64,000 nt of DNA from contig JAPXFY010000022.1 of the NCBI GenBank assembly GCA_030674185.1, positions 807,535 to 871,534 on the forward strand, written 5' to 3'. The position numbers and the translations under genes are program-made. Source of the DNA: Monoplex corrugatus (lineage: Eukaryota > Mollusca > Gastropoda > Littorinimorpha > Ranellidae). This document shows positions 28,095 to 36,560 of the stretch, piece by piece. Numbering within the stretch: position 1 is the stretch's first letter; the number at the start of each line of letters is the position of its first letter. The notes under the pieces were generated by a model that saw only the letters and a list, made by a program, of their open reading frames with translations, was not told the DNA's origin and did not search any database.

Positions 28095-30043
28095 CATGGC
28101 TATAAATGGGGAGAAAGAATAAAAGCAATAAAAGCAAGAATAAAACCAATGGAAAATTATAGAGAGCATAGCATATACAATTATATATTATAACCATGTG
28201 ATTCCCTCCGAGCGGAGACAGGCTGCAGAGGGGGGGGGGGGGGGGGTTGAGTGAGGTTAGGATTTTATGCAGAGGAGAAAAGGTGAGTTTTGAGAGCGGA
28301 CTTGAAGGAGACAAAAGTAGGTTGCTGACGGACTGAGAGAGGAAGTTTGTTCCAGGAGAGTGGACCAGAAACAGAGAAGGCTCGTGGACCATAGGTATTG
28401 AGCTTAGTGCGTGGAAAGCGAAAAGTCAGAGGATCGGAGGCAGAGCGGAGGGTGCGCGAGGGAAGATAGATCTCAAGTAGGCTTGACAGGTAATCGGGGG
28501 CTGCGTTATTGAGGCTTTTGTAGCACATGGTGTCTAGTTTGTACTGTATGCGCTTTGATACAGGGAGCCAGTGAAGTTGTGCCAGGAGAGGAGATATGTG
28601 GTCAGCTTTTTTCTTTTTGAGTACAAGGCGTACAGCATTGTTTTGAATGCGCTGTAGGATGTGAATGGTGGAGGCAGGAAGACCAGACAGGAGTGAATTG
28701 CAATAGTCAATGCGAGACATTATGAAGGAGAGAACGAGTTTTGCAGTTGTTTCGACAGAGAGATACTTCCTGATCAGCCTTATACGATGGAGATGATAGT
28801 AGCAGGATCTGGCAGTTTGAGTAACAAAGTTGTTCATGGAGAGGGTAGAGTCAATGCAGACACCAAGGTTTTTAGCTGAATCAGAAATTGGGACTGATGT
28901 GTTACATAATGGGAGAGAAAGAGGAGGCAGCTGAGAAAGTTTCTGACGGGTGCCAATGAGGATAGCTTCTGTTTTGTCGTCATTAAGCTGAAGTCTATTG
29001 TGTGTCATCCAGTTCTTAATGTCCGAGTAACACTCAGTGGTGCGAGTCAACAGGCGCTGTATATTATCAGGTGAGTCACTGTCTTGAAGTTGGGTGTCAT
29101 CAGCATAGAAGTGGTGTTTTATAGAATGGGAGTTGATGATGGTGGACAGGGGGGAGGTGTAAAGAGTGAAAAGAACAGGGCCAAGGACAGATCCTTGTGG
29201 AACACCACAGGTCAGGTATGCGGGTTGAGAGTAAGTGCTATTGATGAGAACGGTTTGTTCATTACCATTCATTATTGAATATTCACTATTCATAATCATT
29301 TTGTCACAACAGATTTTTCCACATGACATTTGGACTGCTCTCCCAGTACAGTATTATATTTTATTTTTCAAACAAAAAAATCAAAACTAATAATTAAAAA
29401 AAAAACCACCTTAAATGACACCAACATTTACCTTCTGACCAGTTGCTGTGGTGTAGTGGTTAGTGCAACAGACTACTCAGTACTGACTGGAGGTTGTGGG
29501 TTCGAATCTCCATTAGTCCCTTCAAAAATCTTTGTGGATATTTTTATCCAACCAGCTCCTACCCAGAGTTGAGATATTGCTATGGGCTCACTGTGAAGAC
29601 TGGAACCACAAAGACACCTCTCATCCACTTCACGGATGTGTCACTGAGGTTGTTGCTCAAATTGTCTGACCAACACGGCAGGTGTCTGTATCTCTTGGGC
29701 TTGGTTAATGCCCAGGATATGTTATAACAGTAAGTTTAGAGTACAGCCCTGTCATGCAGTCTCAATCCTAGAGGAAGCTCCATAACATTTTCATGATCAT
29801 ATTCATCACCATCATCATAATCAACTGTAAAAACTGTGCCAGCTTCTGCGGCCATTAAGGTATATAGAAAATGGGACCCCCCTCCAAAAGCAAAGATGAA
29901 CACAAAGGAAATCTCCCTAAGTGCAATGATCCTCAAAAAATCCTTAGAAAGAAACCTAAAAAAAACATTTACCTTCTGTCACGGGCCACCTTCAGCAGTT
30001 TTCTCTGGGCTTTACGCAACTCTTCCAAAAAGCATTCCTGTTC
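12409..30043 (-). CDS. INO80E: INO80 complex subunit E, six coding exons found, N-terminus missing
   Basis: INO80E is a small metazoan subunit of the INO80 ATP-dependent nucleosome remodeller and acts in the nucleus. Coding exons in transcript order are 30043-29973, 27132-27010, 21360-21246, 19978-19909, 18125-17930 and 12478-12409. All have GT-AG borders and phases that join without a break, giving 214 residues; the human protein has about 244. The first exons carry the family's coiled-coil core ([22 protein letters not shown], then [11 protein letters not shown] and the acidic Ser/Asp run [12 protein letters not shown]). The last carries the conserved acidic tail ending DLVIDIP. The middle is low-complexity and poorly conserved, with a Lys/Ala-rich stretch that could be a nuclear localisation signal (inference). 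The exon for the first ~25 residues was not found and may lie in the gap at 32588-32687. Introns are filled with minisatellites that touch several splice sites. Identification rests on recalled family sequence, not a search. Confidence 0.9.
12479..12880 (-). repeat. 16-bp minisatellite of 3' splice-site units
   Basis: About 24 copies of a unit reading gtgtaatttcagtgtt on the minus strand (variant gtgtgatttcagtgtt). The authentic acceptor of the INO80E last exon is the terminal copy, TTTCAG|TG. Confidence 0.95.
12905..13060 (-). mobile_element. 3' end fragment of a CR1/L2-like element
   Basis: (TACTA)-type triplets, then tttatatagcgccaaata, match the 3' ends of the copies at 27925 and 36530 (tatatagcgcaaaat). 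A block tagcataatgtataca resembles 16405-16430, so the two arrays between may have expanded inside one element (inference). Confidence 0.55.
13135..15915. repeat. 44-bp purine-rich minisatellite, about 63 units
   Basis: The unit tagagggggaggacagg plus aggggagtaggacaaaagg and tggacata repeats with single-base variants; the right third (from about 14500) is more degenerate. The plus strand is strongly purine-biased with G runs of 4-6. Open frames of up to 939 codons across it are artefacts of the repeat. Confidence 0.97.
16085..16375. repeat. ~60-bp minisatellite, five units
   Basis: Units of gtatcagaagtagaagg plus aaaagatcgggtaagg and ctgtacatttagaagtatg. Confidence 0.92.
16376..16535 (-). 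mobile_element. CR1/L2-like reverse-transcriptase fragment
   Basis: The minus strand encodes [17 protein letters not shown] and [14 protein letters not shown], matching the [13 protein letters not shown] / [11 protein letters not shown] block of the full copies, diverged. Confidence 0.65.
16640..17929 (-). repeat. 45-bp minisatellite of 5' splice-site units
   Basis: About 28 units. On the minus strand each reads gtaggtcatgtcatg, tacacctgttatg, tacagtgatgacaacag. The first unit begins exactly at the INO80E donor GCCAG|gtaggt, and unit junctions read AACAG|GTAGG, GTGGG or GTTGG, keeping the CAG|GT. Confidence 0.96.
17930..18125 (-). CDS. INO80E: INO80E penultimate coding exon
   Basis: 196 bp, phase 1 in and 2 out. 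The acceptor is cctgtag and the donor GCCAG|gtaggt. It encodes [16 protein letters not shown], a helix-like segment [15 protein letters not shown], then [16 protein letters not shown] and NDNSNHA. Leu-Pro-Met-Asp-Ile-Phe-Ser corresponds to the vertebrate segment before the acidic tail. A 45-bp minisatellite starts at the donor itself, and every unit contains another CAG|GT. Confidence 0.88.
18372..19835. repeat. 42-bp minisatellite, about 34 units
   Basis: The unit acagatggcacttaacccc plus taatgtgcatatgaaatgtgttt fills the INO80E intron. The right end (19600-19835) shifts to a variant with tatgtgtgtaccac. Confidence 0.95.
19909..19978 (-). CDS. INO80E: INO80E middle coding exon, Lys/Ala-rich
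   Basis: 70 bp, phase 0 in and 1 out. The acceptor is ccaacag and the donor ACCA|gtgagt, a strong consensus. It encodes [12 protein letters not shown] then [11 protein letters not shown], a basic stretch. The phases of the exons on either side require an exon of exactly this phase, which is the main support. A copy with an identical 70-bp exon lies at 188-257. Confidence 0.85.
19985..20622. repeat. (CA)n compound microsatellite
   Basis: About 640 bp of CA with repeated atgcacatatgtgagca blocks near 20320, 20390, 20475 and 20580. It adjoins the acceptor of the INO80E exon at 19978. Confidence 0.96.
20718..20872. repeat. 22-bp minisatellite, seven units
   Basis: The unit accaccagaaacctattag plus cat, with one ag variant. 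Confidence 0.95.
21246..21360 (-). CDS. INO80E: INO80E middle coding exon, Gly/Ser-rich
   Basis: 115 bp, phase 2 in and 0 out. The acceptor is gttacag|AAAGCG and the donor CACAG|gtatgt. It encodes [14 protein letters not shown] and a Ser/Ala-rich stretch ending SLILAQ. It is low complexity, so the family match is weak; it is assigned by frame, splice sites and position. Its first ~45 bases and its acceptor are repeated twice more just upstream in the transcript, at about 21511-21557 and 21669-21714. Confidence 0.8.
21361..21790 (-). repeat. Tandem copies of an INO80E exon start plus acceptor, with CAACA spacer repeats
   Basis: Minus-strand copies of ttacag|AAAGCGTATTGG with about 45 bp of exon occur at 21557-21511 and 21714-21669. 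They are separated by acacaacacaatataa-type spacers. Neither carries the second half of the exon or its donor. Confidence 0.88.
21825..22556. repeat. 84-bp minisatellite, about 8.7 units
   Basis: Each unit contains aacattccaacagtac, taacacaatataaacat, gccactaattatacc and aatctttccactaatag, with few substitutions. Confidence 0.96.
22557..23450 (-). mobile_element. Degenerate RTE-like retrotransposon, ORF2 C-terminal part
   Basis: Pieces in different frames encode [13 protein letters not shown] with [14 protein letters not shown], then [15 protein letters not shown] with [12 protein letters not shown], then [11 protein letters not shown] and [10 protein letters not shown]. These are the conserved post-catalytic blocks of RTE-type endonuclease/reverse transcriptases. 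The catalytic YxDD part is not preserved. Several frame changes make it a pseudogene. Confidence 0.8.
23451..23984. other. Unique stretch with a weak two-copy repeat
   Basis: The phrase aaaggcagtcatattgcatc-like (near 23600 and 23705), followed by tgtggggagc or ttgggaagc, appears twice. No coding signal. Confidence 0.4.
23985..24890. repeat. ~42-bp minisatellite (tacttgacccagtcagtg)
   Basis: About 20 units combining tctgacctacaatac, ttgacccagtcaaag and gatatatattcag. Outer units are more diverged. The cccagtcaaagtgat core resembles part of the 62-bp array downstream, suggesting a common origin. Confidence 0.9.
25215..25420 (-). repeat. Interspersed family A, copy 3, reversed
   Basis: Reading minus, it carries the catacag/ttcacctgtatg block, tcattttctgccttgctg and aaatagtatcc in family order. 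Its 5' border merges into the 62-bp array. Confidence 0.8.
25399..26995. repeat. 61-62-bp minisatellite, about 26 units
   Basis: The unit cacggcatccccacagg plus ggcagtctctgacttaaa and acacttggcccagtcaaag, tgataa. Its first block is also the 5' border of family A copy 3. The last unit ends about 15 bp before the donor of the INO80E exon 27010-27132. Confidence 0.97.
27010..27132 (-). CDS. INO80E: INO80E coding exon: [10 protein letters not shown] and acidic serine region
   Basis: 123 bp, phase 2 in and out. The acceptor is gatttcag and the donor ACG|gtgtgt. It encodes [14 protein letters not shown] followed by [14 protein letters not shown], which matches the family strongly, and ends GLPLKR. 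The 61-62-bp array at 25399-26995 stops about 15 bp from the donor. The acceptor side has (AG)n and (TG)n tracts. Confidence 0.93.
27156..27664. repeat. (AG)n and (TG)n microsatellites
   Basis: (AG)n at 27156-27185 and TG tracts at 27331-27500 and 27574-27664, with interruptions. On the INO80E transcript strand the (CT)n lies near the acceptor at 27133. Confidence 0.95.
27925..29263 (-). mobile_element. CR1/L2-like retrotransposon, copy 2, 5'-truncated
   Basis: The minus frame 29263-28265 begins at [14 protein letters not shown] and continues through [34 protein letters not shown] and [13 protein letters not shown] to [13 protein letters not shown] and a stop, unbroken over about 330 codons. 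The 3'UTR carries a G run (28230-28246 on plus), a CA tract (28020-28092) and ends tatatagcgc then (AAT)n. It is the cleanest reading frame of the three copies. Confidence 0.9.
29438..29963 (+). mobile_element. tRNA-derived SINE, copy 2, with a 15-bp target-site duplication
   Basis: A box tagtggttagtgcaaca and B box gggttcgaatctcc begin a body homologous to 4766-5262. The A-rich 3' end is followed by a perfect direct repeat, aacatttaccttctg, at 29423-29437 and 29964-29978. The right copy spans the INO80E exon/intron border at 29973. Confidence 0.92.
29973..30043 (-). CDS. INO80E: INO80E coding exon: N-terminal coiled coil
   Basis: 71 bp, phase 0 in and 2 out. It is preceded by a pyrimidine-rich acceptor (tctgtttcag) and followed by donor AAG|gtaaat. 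It encodes [23 protein letters not shown] plus two bases of Ser, written here as [11 protein letters not shown] followed by [12 protein letters not shown]; this is the most conserved part of INO80E. The exon end and donor lie inside the 15-bp target-site duplication of a SINE. Confidence 0.92.
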
Positions 30044-30227
30044 CTGAAACAGAAAACAGGTAGAAAGAAACTCTAGGGAGAGCTAGACAACAGAAGGTCT
30101 TCAGAGAAGTAACCCCCTTTAGACAAGTGTTTCGGCCCTGAATTCCTTACACTCTCGGGGGGCCGGGCCACATCCAGGTCATGACTCCTGGATGCCCTTC
30201 TGCTGTTGTCTTTTTTTTTTTTTTTTT

Positions 30228-30306
30228 CCCACGCCGGGGAGCGAACCTGGGCGATTCTGCGCTTCAGAACTGCGGTACGCGGTTTTACCAATGTGCTAAC
30301 GGGGCA
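30228..30306 (-). mobile_element. tRNA-like sequence with A tail
   Basis: The minus strand has box A ttagcacattggt and box B ggttcgctccc, then TGGG and A17. It lies 36 nt after the stop of the R2-like frame, on the same strand. The A tail and poor acceptor pairing argue for a SINE or tRNA pseudogene rather than a working tRNA. Confidence 0.55.
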
Positions 30307-30341
30307 CACATCATCTGTAGGGAATTTAATCCTTATGAAGT

Positions 30342-32587
30342 TCACTTTTGGTTCCTCCTTGCCCAGATCCAGCTTGAGCTCCTTTCTGCTGCCTCTGCCA
30401 TCGCTTTAAGGGCTCTAGTCCTCTTCTTCCCAGAAATGGCGAGTTGTTTCATGAGATCATAAGCGGAGGTGCCCACAAACCCTCTTGCCCCGACCTCTAT
30501 GGCGAAGATTTTGACCCGCAGACCTGCTTTCTTCAGGGTGCTGGCAAGACCGGCGTATTTTTCGGTCTTGTAGATATGTGCTTCTTCCATTCTGCTTTCG
30601 TATGGCACAGTGAGTTCTATCAGAATCACTTGTTTCGAGGAGTCAGAGTGGAGAGCGATGTCTGGTCTCATGCCTGTCTTGCTGATGACATCTGGGTAAT
30701 TTCTCCACTCTGGGAGGTCTGCTGTACACTCCCAGTCGACTGCTCCATCCAGAAGACCCTTTGGCAATGTGCTGGTTGTCATAGCACTTTCGGGCCAGAC
30801 CTGTTTCCCTCCTGCTTTGTAGAACGTTGTCATAGCAATTGGTGCGTTTGGGATCATGGTTTTTTCGCTAACCACGTCTGTGATCACTTTCAGAACTTGG
30901 TTGTGCCTCCATGTATACCTTCCTTGGGCTAGCGCTACTTTGCAAGAGCTTAGGACATGTTCCACTGTTTGTTTCTTCTGACAGAGCGGACATGCTGGGT
31001 CGTCTGATTTCCCCCATTTCACTAAGTTTGCATTCGAGGGGAGCAGGTCATATACAGATCTGAGGAGGAAGCTTATCCTTAGAGGAGCCATGTGCCACAT
31101 ATCGTTCCATCTGAGACTTCTTTGGAGTGCACTGTCCCATGTTGTCCATTGCCCCTGTTGACCTTGTTGGACTGCCTTCTGCACTCTTTTGACATCTTCT
31201 TCTTCCTTCAACTCCTGTATGATCATGTCTCTTTTTTCCTTCCCTTTGGCTTTGGACCACCACTGCATTTTTGTTGCTCCCAGTCCCTGTCTGTTGGTTT
31301 GCGTGTGTCCAATTATTTCTTTGATGCTGAGATTTCTCTTGGCATTGTTTACAGCCTCTTGGACTTTCCACTTTCTGCCAGTTCTCAGCTTTGGATGAAC
31401 TGATCTCACGATATTGTCTTCCGATTCCTCCAGCATGCTCAACAGTCTTGCTTTTCCAACTTTGTATTCCTCCACTATGGATTTGAGAGGTAGCTTCAGC
31501 ATTGCTTGACGACAGTAGAATGCAACATCAGTGAGACCAGGTGGGACACCGAGCCATTTTCTTGTGTATTTGTTGATTTTGGCTTCCATTGCTTCGACTG
31601 TGCTGGTGCAAATGTCATAGATTAGCAGTGGCCACAGCAGCTTTGGTATCAGCATGAACTGTAGACACCAGACTTTGTATTTGCCTGGCAGTCCGCAGTT
31701 ATCTATTTTCTTCAGGCCTTCTTCTGCTGTTTGCTTGGTTTCACATCCCCTTTGTGTGTCTTTCAGGGAGTCATCATACCATCTTCCGAGACTTTTTACT
31801 GGCTCTTCTGTGACAGTGGGGATGGTTTTGGTTGGCTACCATGAATTTGACTGAATCTGCCACTTTTCCCTTTTGGGCAGTGAGAGATTTCGGGATTTCT
31901 TGGTTTTGAACCTCTTTTTGAAGGGCCACCAGCTCATCCGCTGCTTTAAGATTTGGTGTGTCTCTTCCTCATCCGGGACAAGACTGTTGTGTCCTCCATG
32001 AAAGCTTTCAGAGGGGGCATTTTGGTATCCCTCTCCCCGATTTACTGGACCTGAACTCTTCATTTCAGCCCTTTCCCAAAATGCTTCCAATTTCCCCACG
32101 AACAGTATGGGAGGGGATTGCACAGCCCATTTCAATTCCCACCTCTAGGTCTTCCAGTCCGTGGTGTATTCTTTGGTAGGAACCGATTTAGAAACCCCGG
32201 AAATACTTCCTCGCATTGTTCGGATGTTTTCTGGGATGTGATAATTTTAAGGCCAGTGGATTTATATGTGTGGGAAATTATCCATATGCTTCGCCCCCTC
32301 AAAACCCCAAAATAGTCAATGTCTCTTTTTCTCTGTTCTTGGGTTTTTTTGGTGGCATCCCAAATCAACGTGGATGTTCCCCGCATCCAGGCATTCCTGG
32401 TATGCCCCCCTTTTGGCTGACATATCCAGATACTTGTTTTCAGTCAGGTATTTTGTCAAACTTGTGCCAAAAAAAGAGAAGAAGATTTTCCCCTCGACGT
32501 TCAGAAGTGATATTGGCCTGAATTTATTGATGGGCTGGAGTTCTGCTCCTTGGAATGTACACTCCTTCAGGGTCTCATCCCTTGGTC
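30342..32587 (-). mobile_element. R2-like (RLE-type) non-LTR retrotransposon remnant
   Basis: The minus frame 31655-30342 (437 codons) carries a CCHC motif CPLCQKKQTVEHVLSSC (C-x2-C-x7-H-x4-C). It also carries a restriction-like endonuclease region: RPDIALHSDSS, then ILIELTVPYE and EKYAGL, which fits the PD..E..K arrangement. Toward the gap, reverse-transcriptase pieces appear in shifting frames (FRPISLLNVEGK and SLTKYLTENKYL near 32540-32400). Frameshifts often coincide with homopolymers, so some may be sequencing errors. The catalytic YxDD motif is not seen. Confidence 0.82.
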
Positions 32588-32687
32588 NNNNNNNNNNNNN
32601 NNNNNNNNNNNNNNNNNNNNNNNNNNNNNNNNNNNNNNNNNNNNNNNNNNNNNNNNNNNNNNNNNNNNNNNNNNNNNNNNNNNNNNN
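32588..32687. other. Assembly gap, 100 N
   Basis: Exactly 100 unknown bases, a conventional length for a gap of unknown size. It separates opposite-strand retrotransposon fragments and may hide the INO80E N-terminal exon. Confidence 0.98.
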
Positions 32688-33720
32688 ACTATGTATACAC
32701 AACCTCTCAGCACTATCATTGGACCTGTCCTGTTCACTATGTATACACAACCTCTCAGCACTATCACTGGATCTGTCCTGTTCACTATGTATACACAACC
32801 TCTCAGTACTATCACTGGACCTGTCCTGTTCACTATGTATACACAACCTCTCAGCACTATCATTGGATCTGTCCTGTTCATTATGTATACACAACCTCTC
32901 AGCACTATCATTCGTCAGTCAGGTCACTCATACCACTTCTTTGCGGATGACTCACAGCTGCATAGCTCCTCTGTCCCATCAGATTTTGACGCACTTGCAT
33001 GCAGTCTGGGACATCGTATAGAGGATGTCTCCAAGTGGATGAGTGAAAACAAGCTGAAGATGAATGATGATAAAACTGAGCTTATTGTTACTGGTACTAA
33101 GTCAAAGATCAATCAGGTTACTCATGCCCCCATGTCTGTCTCTGGTAGTGATGTATCTCTCACAAACTGTTAGAAATCTTGGCTTCTCCCTGGATGAAAC
33201 ACTGTCTATGGAAGCCCATGTCAAACAGTTGTGCCGTACTCTGTACTATCAGCTACGCAGAATAGGAAAGATTCGCTCTTTTCTTTCCACTGATGCTGCC
33301 AACAAGCTTGCTGTCTTTTCATACTATCTAGACTGGACTATGCAGATCGCCTTGTTCTCCTCAAGCCCAGGTGTGAGAGTGCAAAATCTCTGCTTAGAAC
33401 ACTTCATTGGCTCCTGGTAAAGGCCAGGATTCAATATAAAGTTGCCTGTCTCTGCTTTCAGTGTATCTATCATGAGAAACATGCCATCCTATCTTGCCAA
33501 CCTCCTGCAGAGTTACAAACCTTCTTGAACGCTCCACTCTTCTGACACATCACTGTTGACTGTTCCTCGCTTCTCTCTAGACACCTTTGGTAAAAAGTCT
33601 TTCTCTGTCTTTGGCCCATATGTGTGGAACTCTCTACCATTGCCTCTCAGAAAATCTAAGTGTTTCTCAACCTTCAAACAGGACCTGAAAACCCACCTCT
33701 TTCAAACTCATCTAACCTGA
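32688..33720 (+). mobile_element. Second CR1/L2-type retrotransposon fragment
   Basis: The plus strand encodes repeated GPVLFTMYTQPLSTI units, then SYHFFADDSQLH (catalytic ADD), WMSENKLKMNDDKTEL and, after frame changes, RNLGFSLDETLSM, YYQLRRIGKIRSFL and PYVWNSLPLPLRKS-like 3' sequence. It is clearly a different family from copies 1-3. Several frameshifts; pseudogene. Confidence 0.8.
32689..32910. repeat. 48-bp in-frame tandem repeat inside reverse-transcriptase coding
   Basis: About 4.6 units of actatgtatacacaacc plus tctcagcactatcattgg and acctgtcctgttc. Each encodes 16 residues around GPVLFTMYTQP. It starts at the edge of the gap. Confidence 0.92.
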
Positions 33721-33803
33721 AGAGCCTTAGTTTGCAAGTTGTCATCAGACTAATTTCTCCTGCCTGTATAATAGTATTTTGTATAAGAGCCTATAGAGCG
33801 AGG

Positions 33804-33910
<107 letters not shown>

Positions 33911-34164
33911 GAGTGAGCATGTGTGTGTATCACTGTATGTTTGTGTACAGCTGAGGAGGGATAGGGGAGACATTGAGTGGGAAATTATATATGATTGTGA
34001 ATAGATTATATAATCTGTGAGGTAATTTTGATTGTCAAGGTGTTAATGCTGTAAATTAATACTGAAGTTATAATGTTTTTCCTGTATATCAATTAGAATT
34101 TTTCTGTGTTTTTATCGTCATTCAAAATATTGATTATAATTTTATGTAGGCCTATAACTATTGC

Positions 34165-34310
34165 ATGCACACCAACACACACACACACACGCATGCAACC
34201 ATAGCACACACACACACCACACACACACACACACGCACACATATTCTTACACATGCATGTGTACACACACACACACACGTACACACACGTGCGCACGCAC
34301 ACACACATGC
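34165..34310. repeat. Interrupted (CA)n microsatellite
   Basis: CA tracts broken by gcatgcaacc, tattcttac and gtgcgcacg. Confidence 0.9.
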
Positions 34311-34394
34311 ATCAATATATATATGCCTCTTTATTCATATGAAAATCTAGGGTTTTTTTCATTACATAAGTCAGTGTTTAAATCTTAACAGTCT

Positions 34395-36423
34395 GTGGTT
34401 TCTTATGTGTCTTCTTACTTGTATAGCTTTAATGTATCCACCCTCATTGCATCTGCAAAAACAAGCTTTTTCCTAACCAAACTCCTGAATACCTCTTCTT
34501 CAAAAGAACTCTTTACAACCATGAATCATCTCCTTGGCACACGAAAAGATTTACCTCTCCCAACAAAACACACTAATGAAGAACTCCCATCTGTATTCTC
34601 TAAGTATTTCACCACCAAAATACAAACTCTTCATGACAAGCTTGACAGGACACCCTGTCAACCATGCCCACCTGACCCTTCCTTCTCTGGCACACCTCTT
34701 ACTACTTTTAATTTTACCCCAGTCTCACAAGAAGAAATTCTCAACACAATCAAATCCATGTCGTTCAAAACCTGCGAACTGGATCCTCTTCCAGGTTCTC
34801 TCTACTCCGACTGTCTCCCTACTCTCCTCCCATTCATCACTGATATCATCAACACTTCTCTTCAAACTGGAACTGTCCCAGATTCTTTCAAGTCTGCAAA
34901 GTGCTATCGTTCACCCTCTCCTCAAGAAATACAATTTAGACCCAAATGAACTGAAAAACTACCAGCCTATCTCTAATCTCTCTTTCTTGTCAAAACTCCT
35001 TGAAAAGGTTGTCCTCAACCAGCTGAACTCTCACCTGTCTGCCAACAATCTCCTCAATCCTTTCCAGTCAGCCTACCGCCAGTGCCATAGCACTGAAACT
35101 GCCCTACTACACATTCTCAACAATCTCCTCCTTGCAACTGATACTGGCAAAGTCTCTCTCCTCACACTCCCTGATCTGTCTGCAGCCTTTGATACCATTG
35201 ATCATGGTATTCTCCTTTCTAGATTCCATCATACTTTTGGCATCTCTGACAATGCTCTCTCCTGGTTCACTTCATATCTATCAAACAGAAAACAAACTGT
35301 TCTCATCAATGGCACTTACTCTCAACCTGCATGCCTGACCTGTGGTGTTCCACAAGGATCTGTCCTTGGCCCTGATCTTTTCACTCTTTACACCTCCCCC
35401 CTGTCCACCATCATCAACTTCCACTCTATAACACACCACTTCTATGCTGATGACACCCAACTTCAAGACAGTGACTCACCTGACAATGTACAGCGCCTGT
35501 TGACTCGCACCACTGAGTGTTACTCGGACATTAAGAACTGGATGACATACAATAAACTTCAGCTTAACGACGACAAGACAGAAGCTATCCTCATTGGCAC
35601 CTGTCAGAAACTTTCTCAGCTGCCTCCTCTTTCTCTCCCATTATATAACACATCAGTCCCAATTTCTGATTCAGCTAAAAACCTTGGTGTCTGCATTGAG
35701 TCTACCCTCTCCATGAACAACTTTGTTTCTCAAACTGCCAGATCTTGCTACTATCACCTCCATCATATAAGCCTGATCAGGAAATCTCTCTCTGTCGAAA
35801 CAACTGCAAAACTTGTTCTCTCCTTCATAATGTCTCGCATTGACTATTGCAATTCACTCCTGTCTGGTCTTCCTGCCTCCACCATTCACATCCTACAGCG
35901 CATTCAAAACAATGCTGCACACCTTGTACTCAAAAAGAAAAAAGCTGACCACATATCTCCTCTCCTGGCACAACTTCACTGGCCTCCCTGTATCAAAGCG
36001 CATACAGTACAAACTAGACACCATGTGCTACAAAAGCCTCAATAACGCAGCCCCTGATTACCTGTCATTGTCAAGCCTACTTGAGATCTATGTTTCCTCA
36101 CGTACCCTTCACTCTGCCTCCAATCCTCTGACTTTTTGCTTTCCACGCACTAAGCTCAATACCCATGGTCCACGAGCCTTCTGTGTTTCTGGTCCACTCT
36201 CCTGGAACAAACTTCCTCTCTCAGTCCGTCAGCAACCTACTTTTGTCTCCTTCAAGTCCGCTCTCAAAACTCACCTTTTCTCCTCTGCATAAAATCCTGA
36301 CCTCACTCAACCCCCTCTGCAGCCTGTCTCCACTTGGAGTGGAATCACTTTGTAATATATATTTGTATGTAGAATGCTCTCTATAGTTTTCCATTGCTTT
36401 TCTTCTTTTTCCCCATTTGTGGC

Positions 36424-36473
<50 letters not shown>

Positions 36474-36560
36474 GGTATGTCCAGCACTTAGATTTGATTT
36501 CTATCAAGATTTTGCGCTATATAAATATTGTAATTATTATTATTATTATTATTATATTAT
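34395..36560 (+). mobile_element. CR1/L2-like retrotransposon, copy 3, longest
   Basis: The plus strand carries the pre-RT region (SSSKELFTTMNHLLGTR, then ELPSVFSKYFTTKIQ). It continues through [52 protein letters not shown] and [12 protein letters not shown] to [13 protein letters not shown] and a stop at 36292. The frame shifts near 34900 and again near 35990, so it is not intact. The endonuclease domain is missing. The 3'UTR holds a TG tract (36424-36470), and the element ends tatataaatattg plus (ATT)n at 36530-36560, typical of microsatellite-like L2/CR1 tails. Confidence 0.9.

Noticed and set aside
30228..30306. Functional tRNA gene
   Set aside because: A and B boxes are present but acceptor-stem pairing is poor and a poly(A) tail follows, so a SINE or tRNA pseudogene is more likely.
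30444..30932. Plus-strand 162-codon frame
   Set aside because: Antisense shadow of the R2-like frame, which has recognisable motifs.
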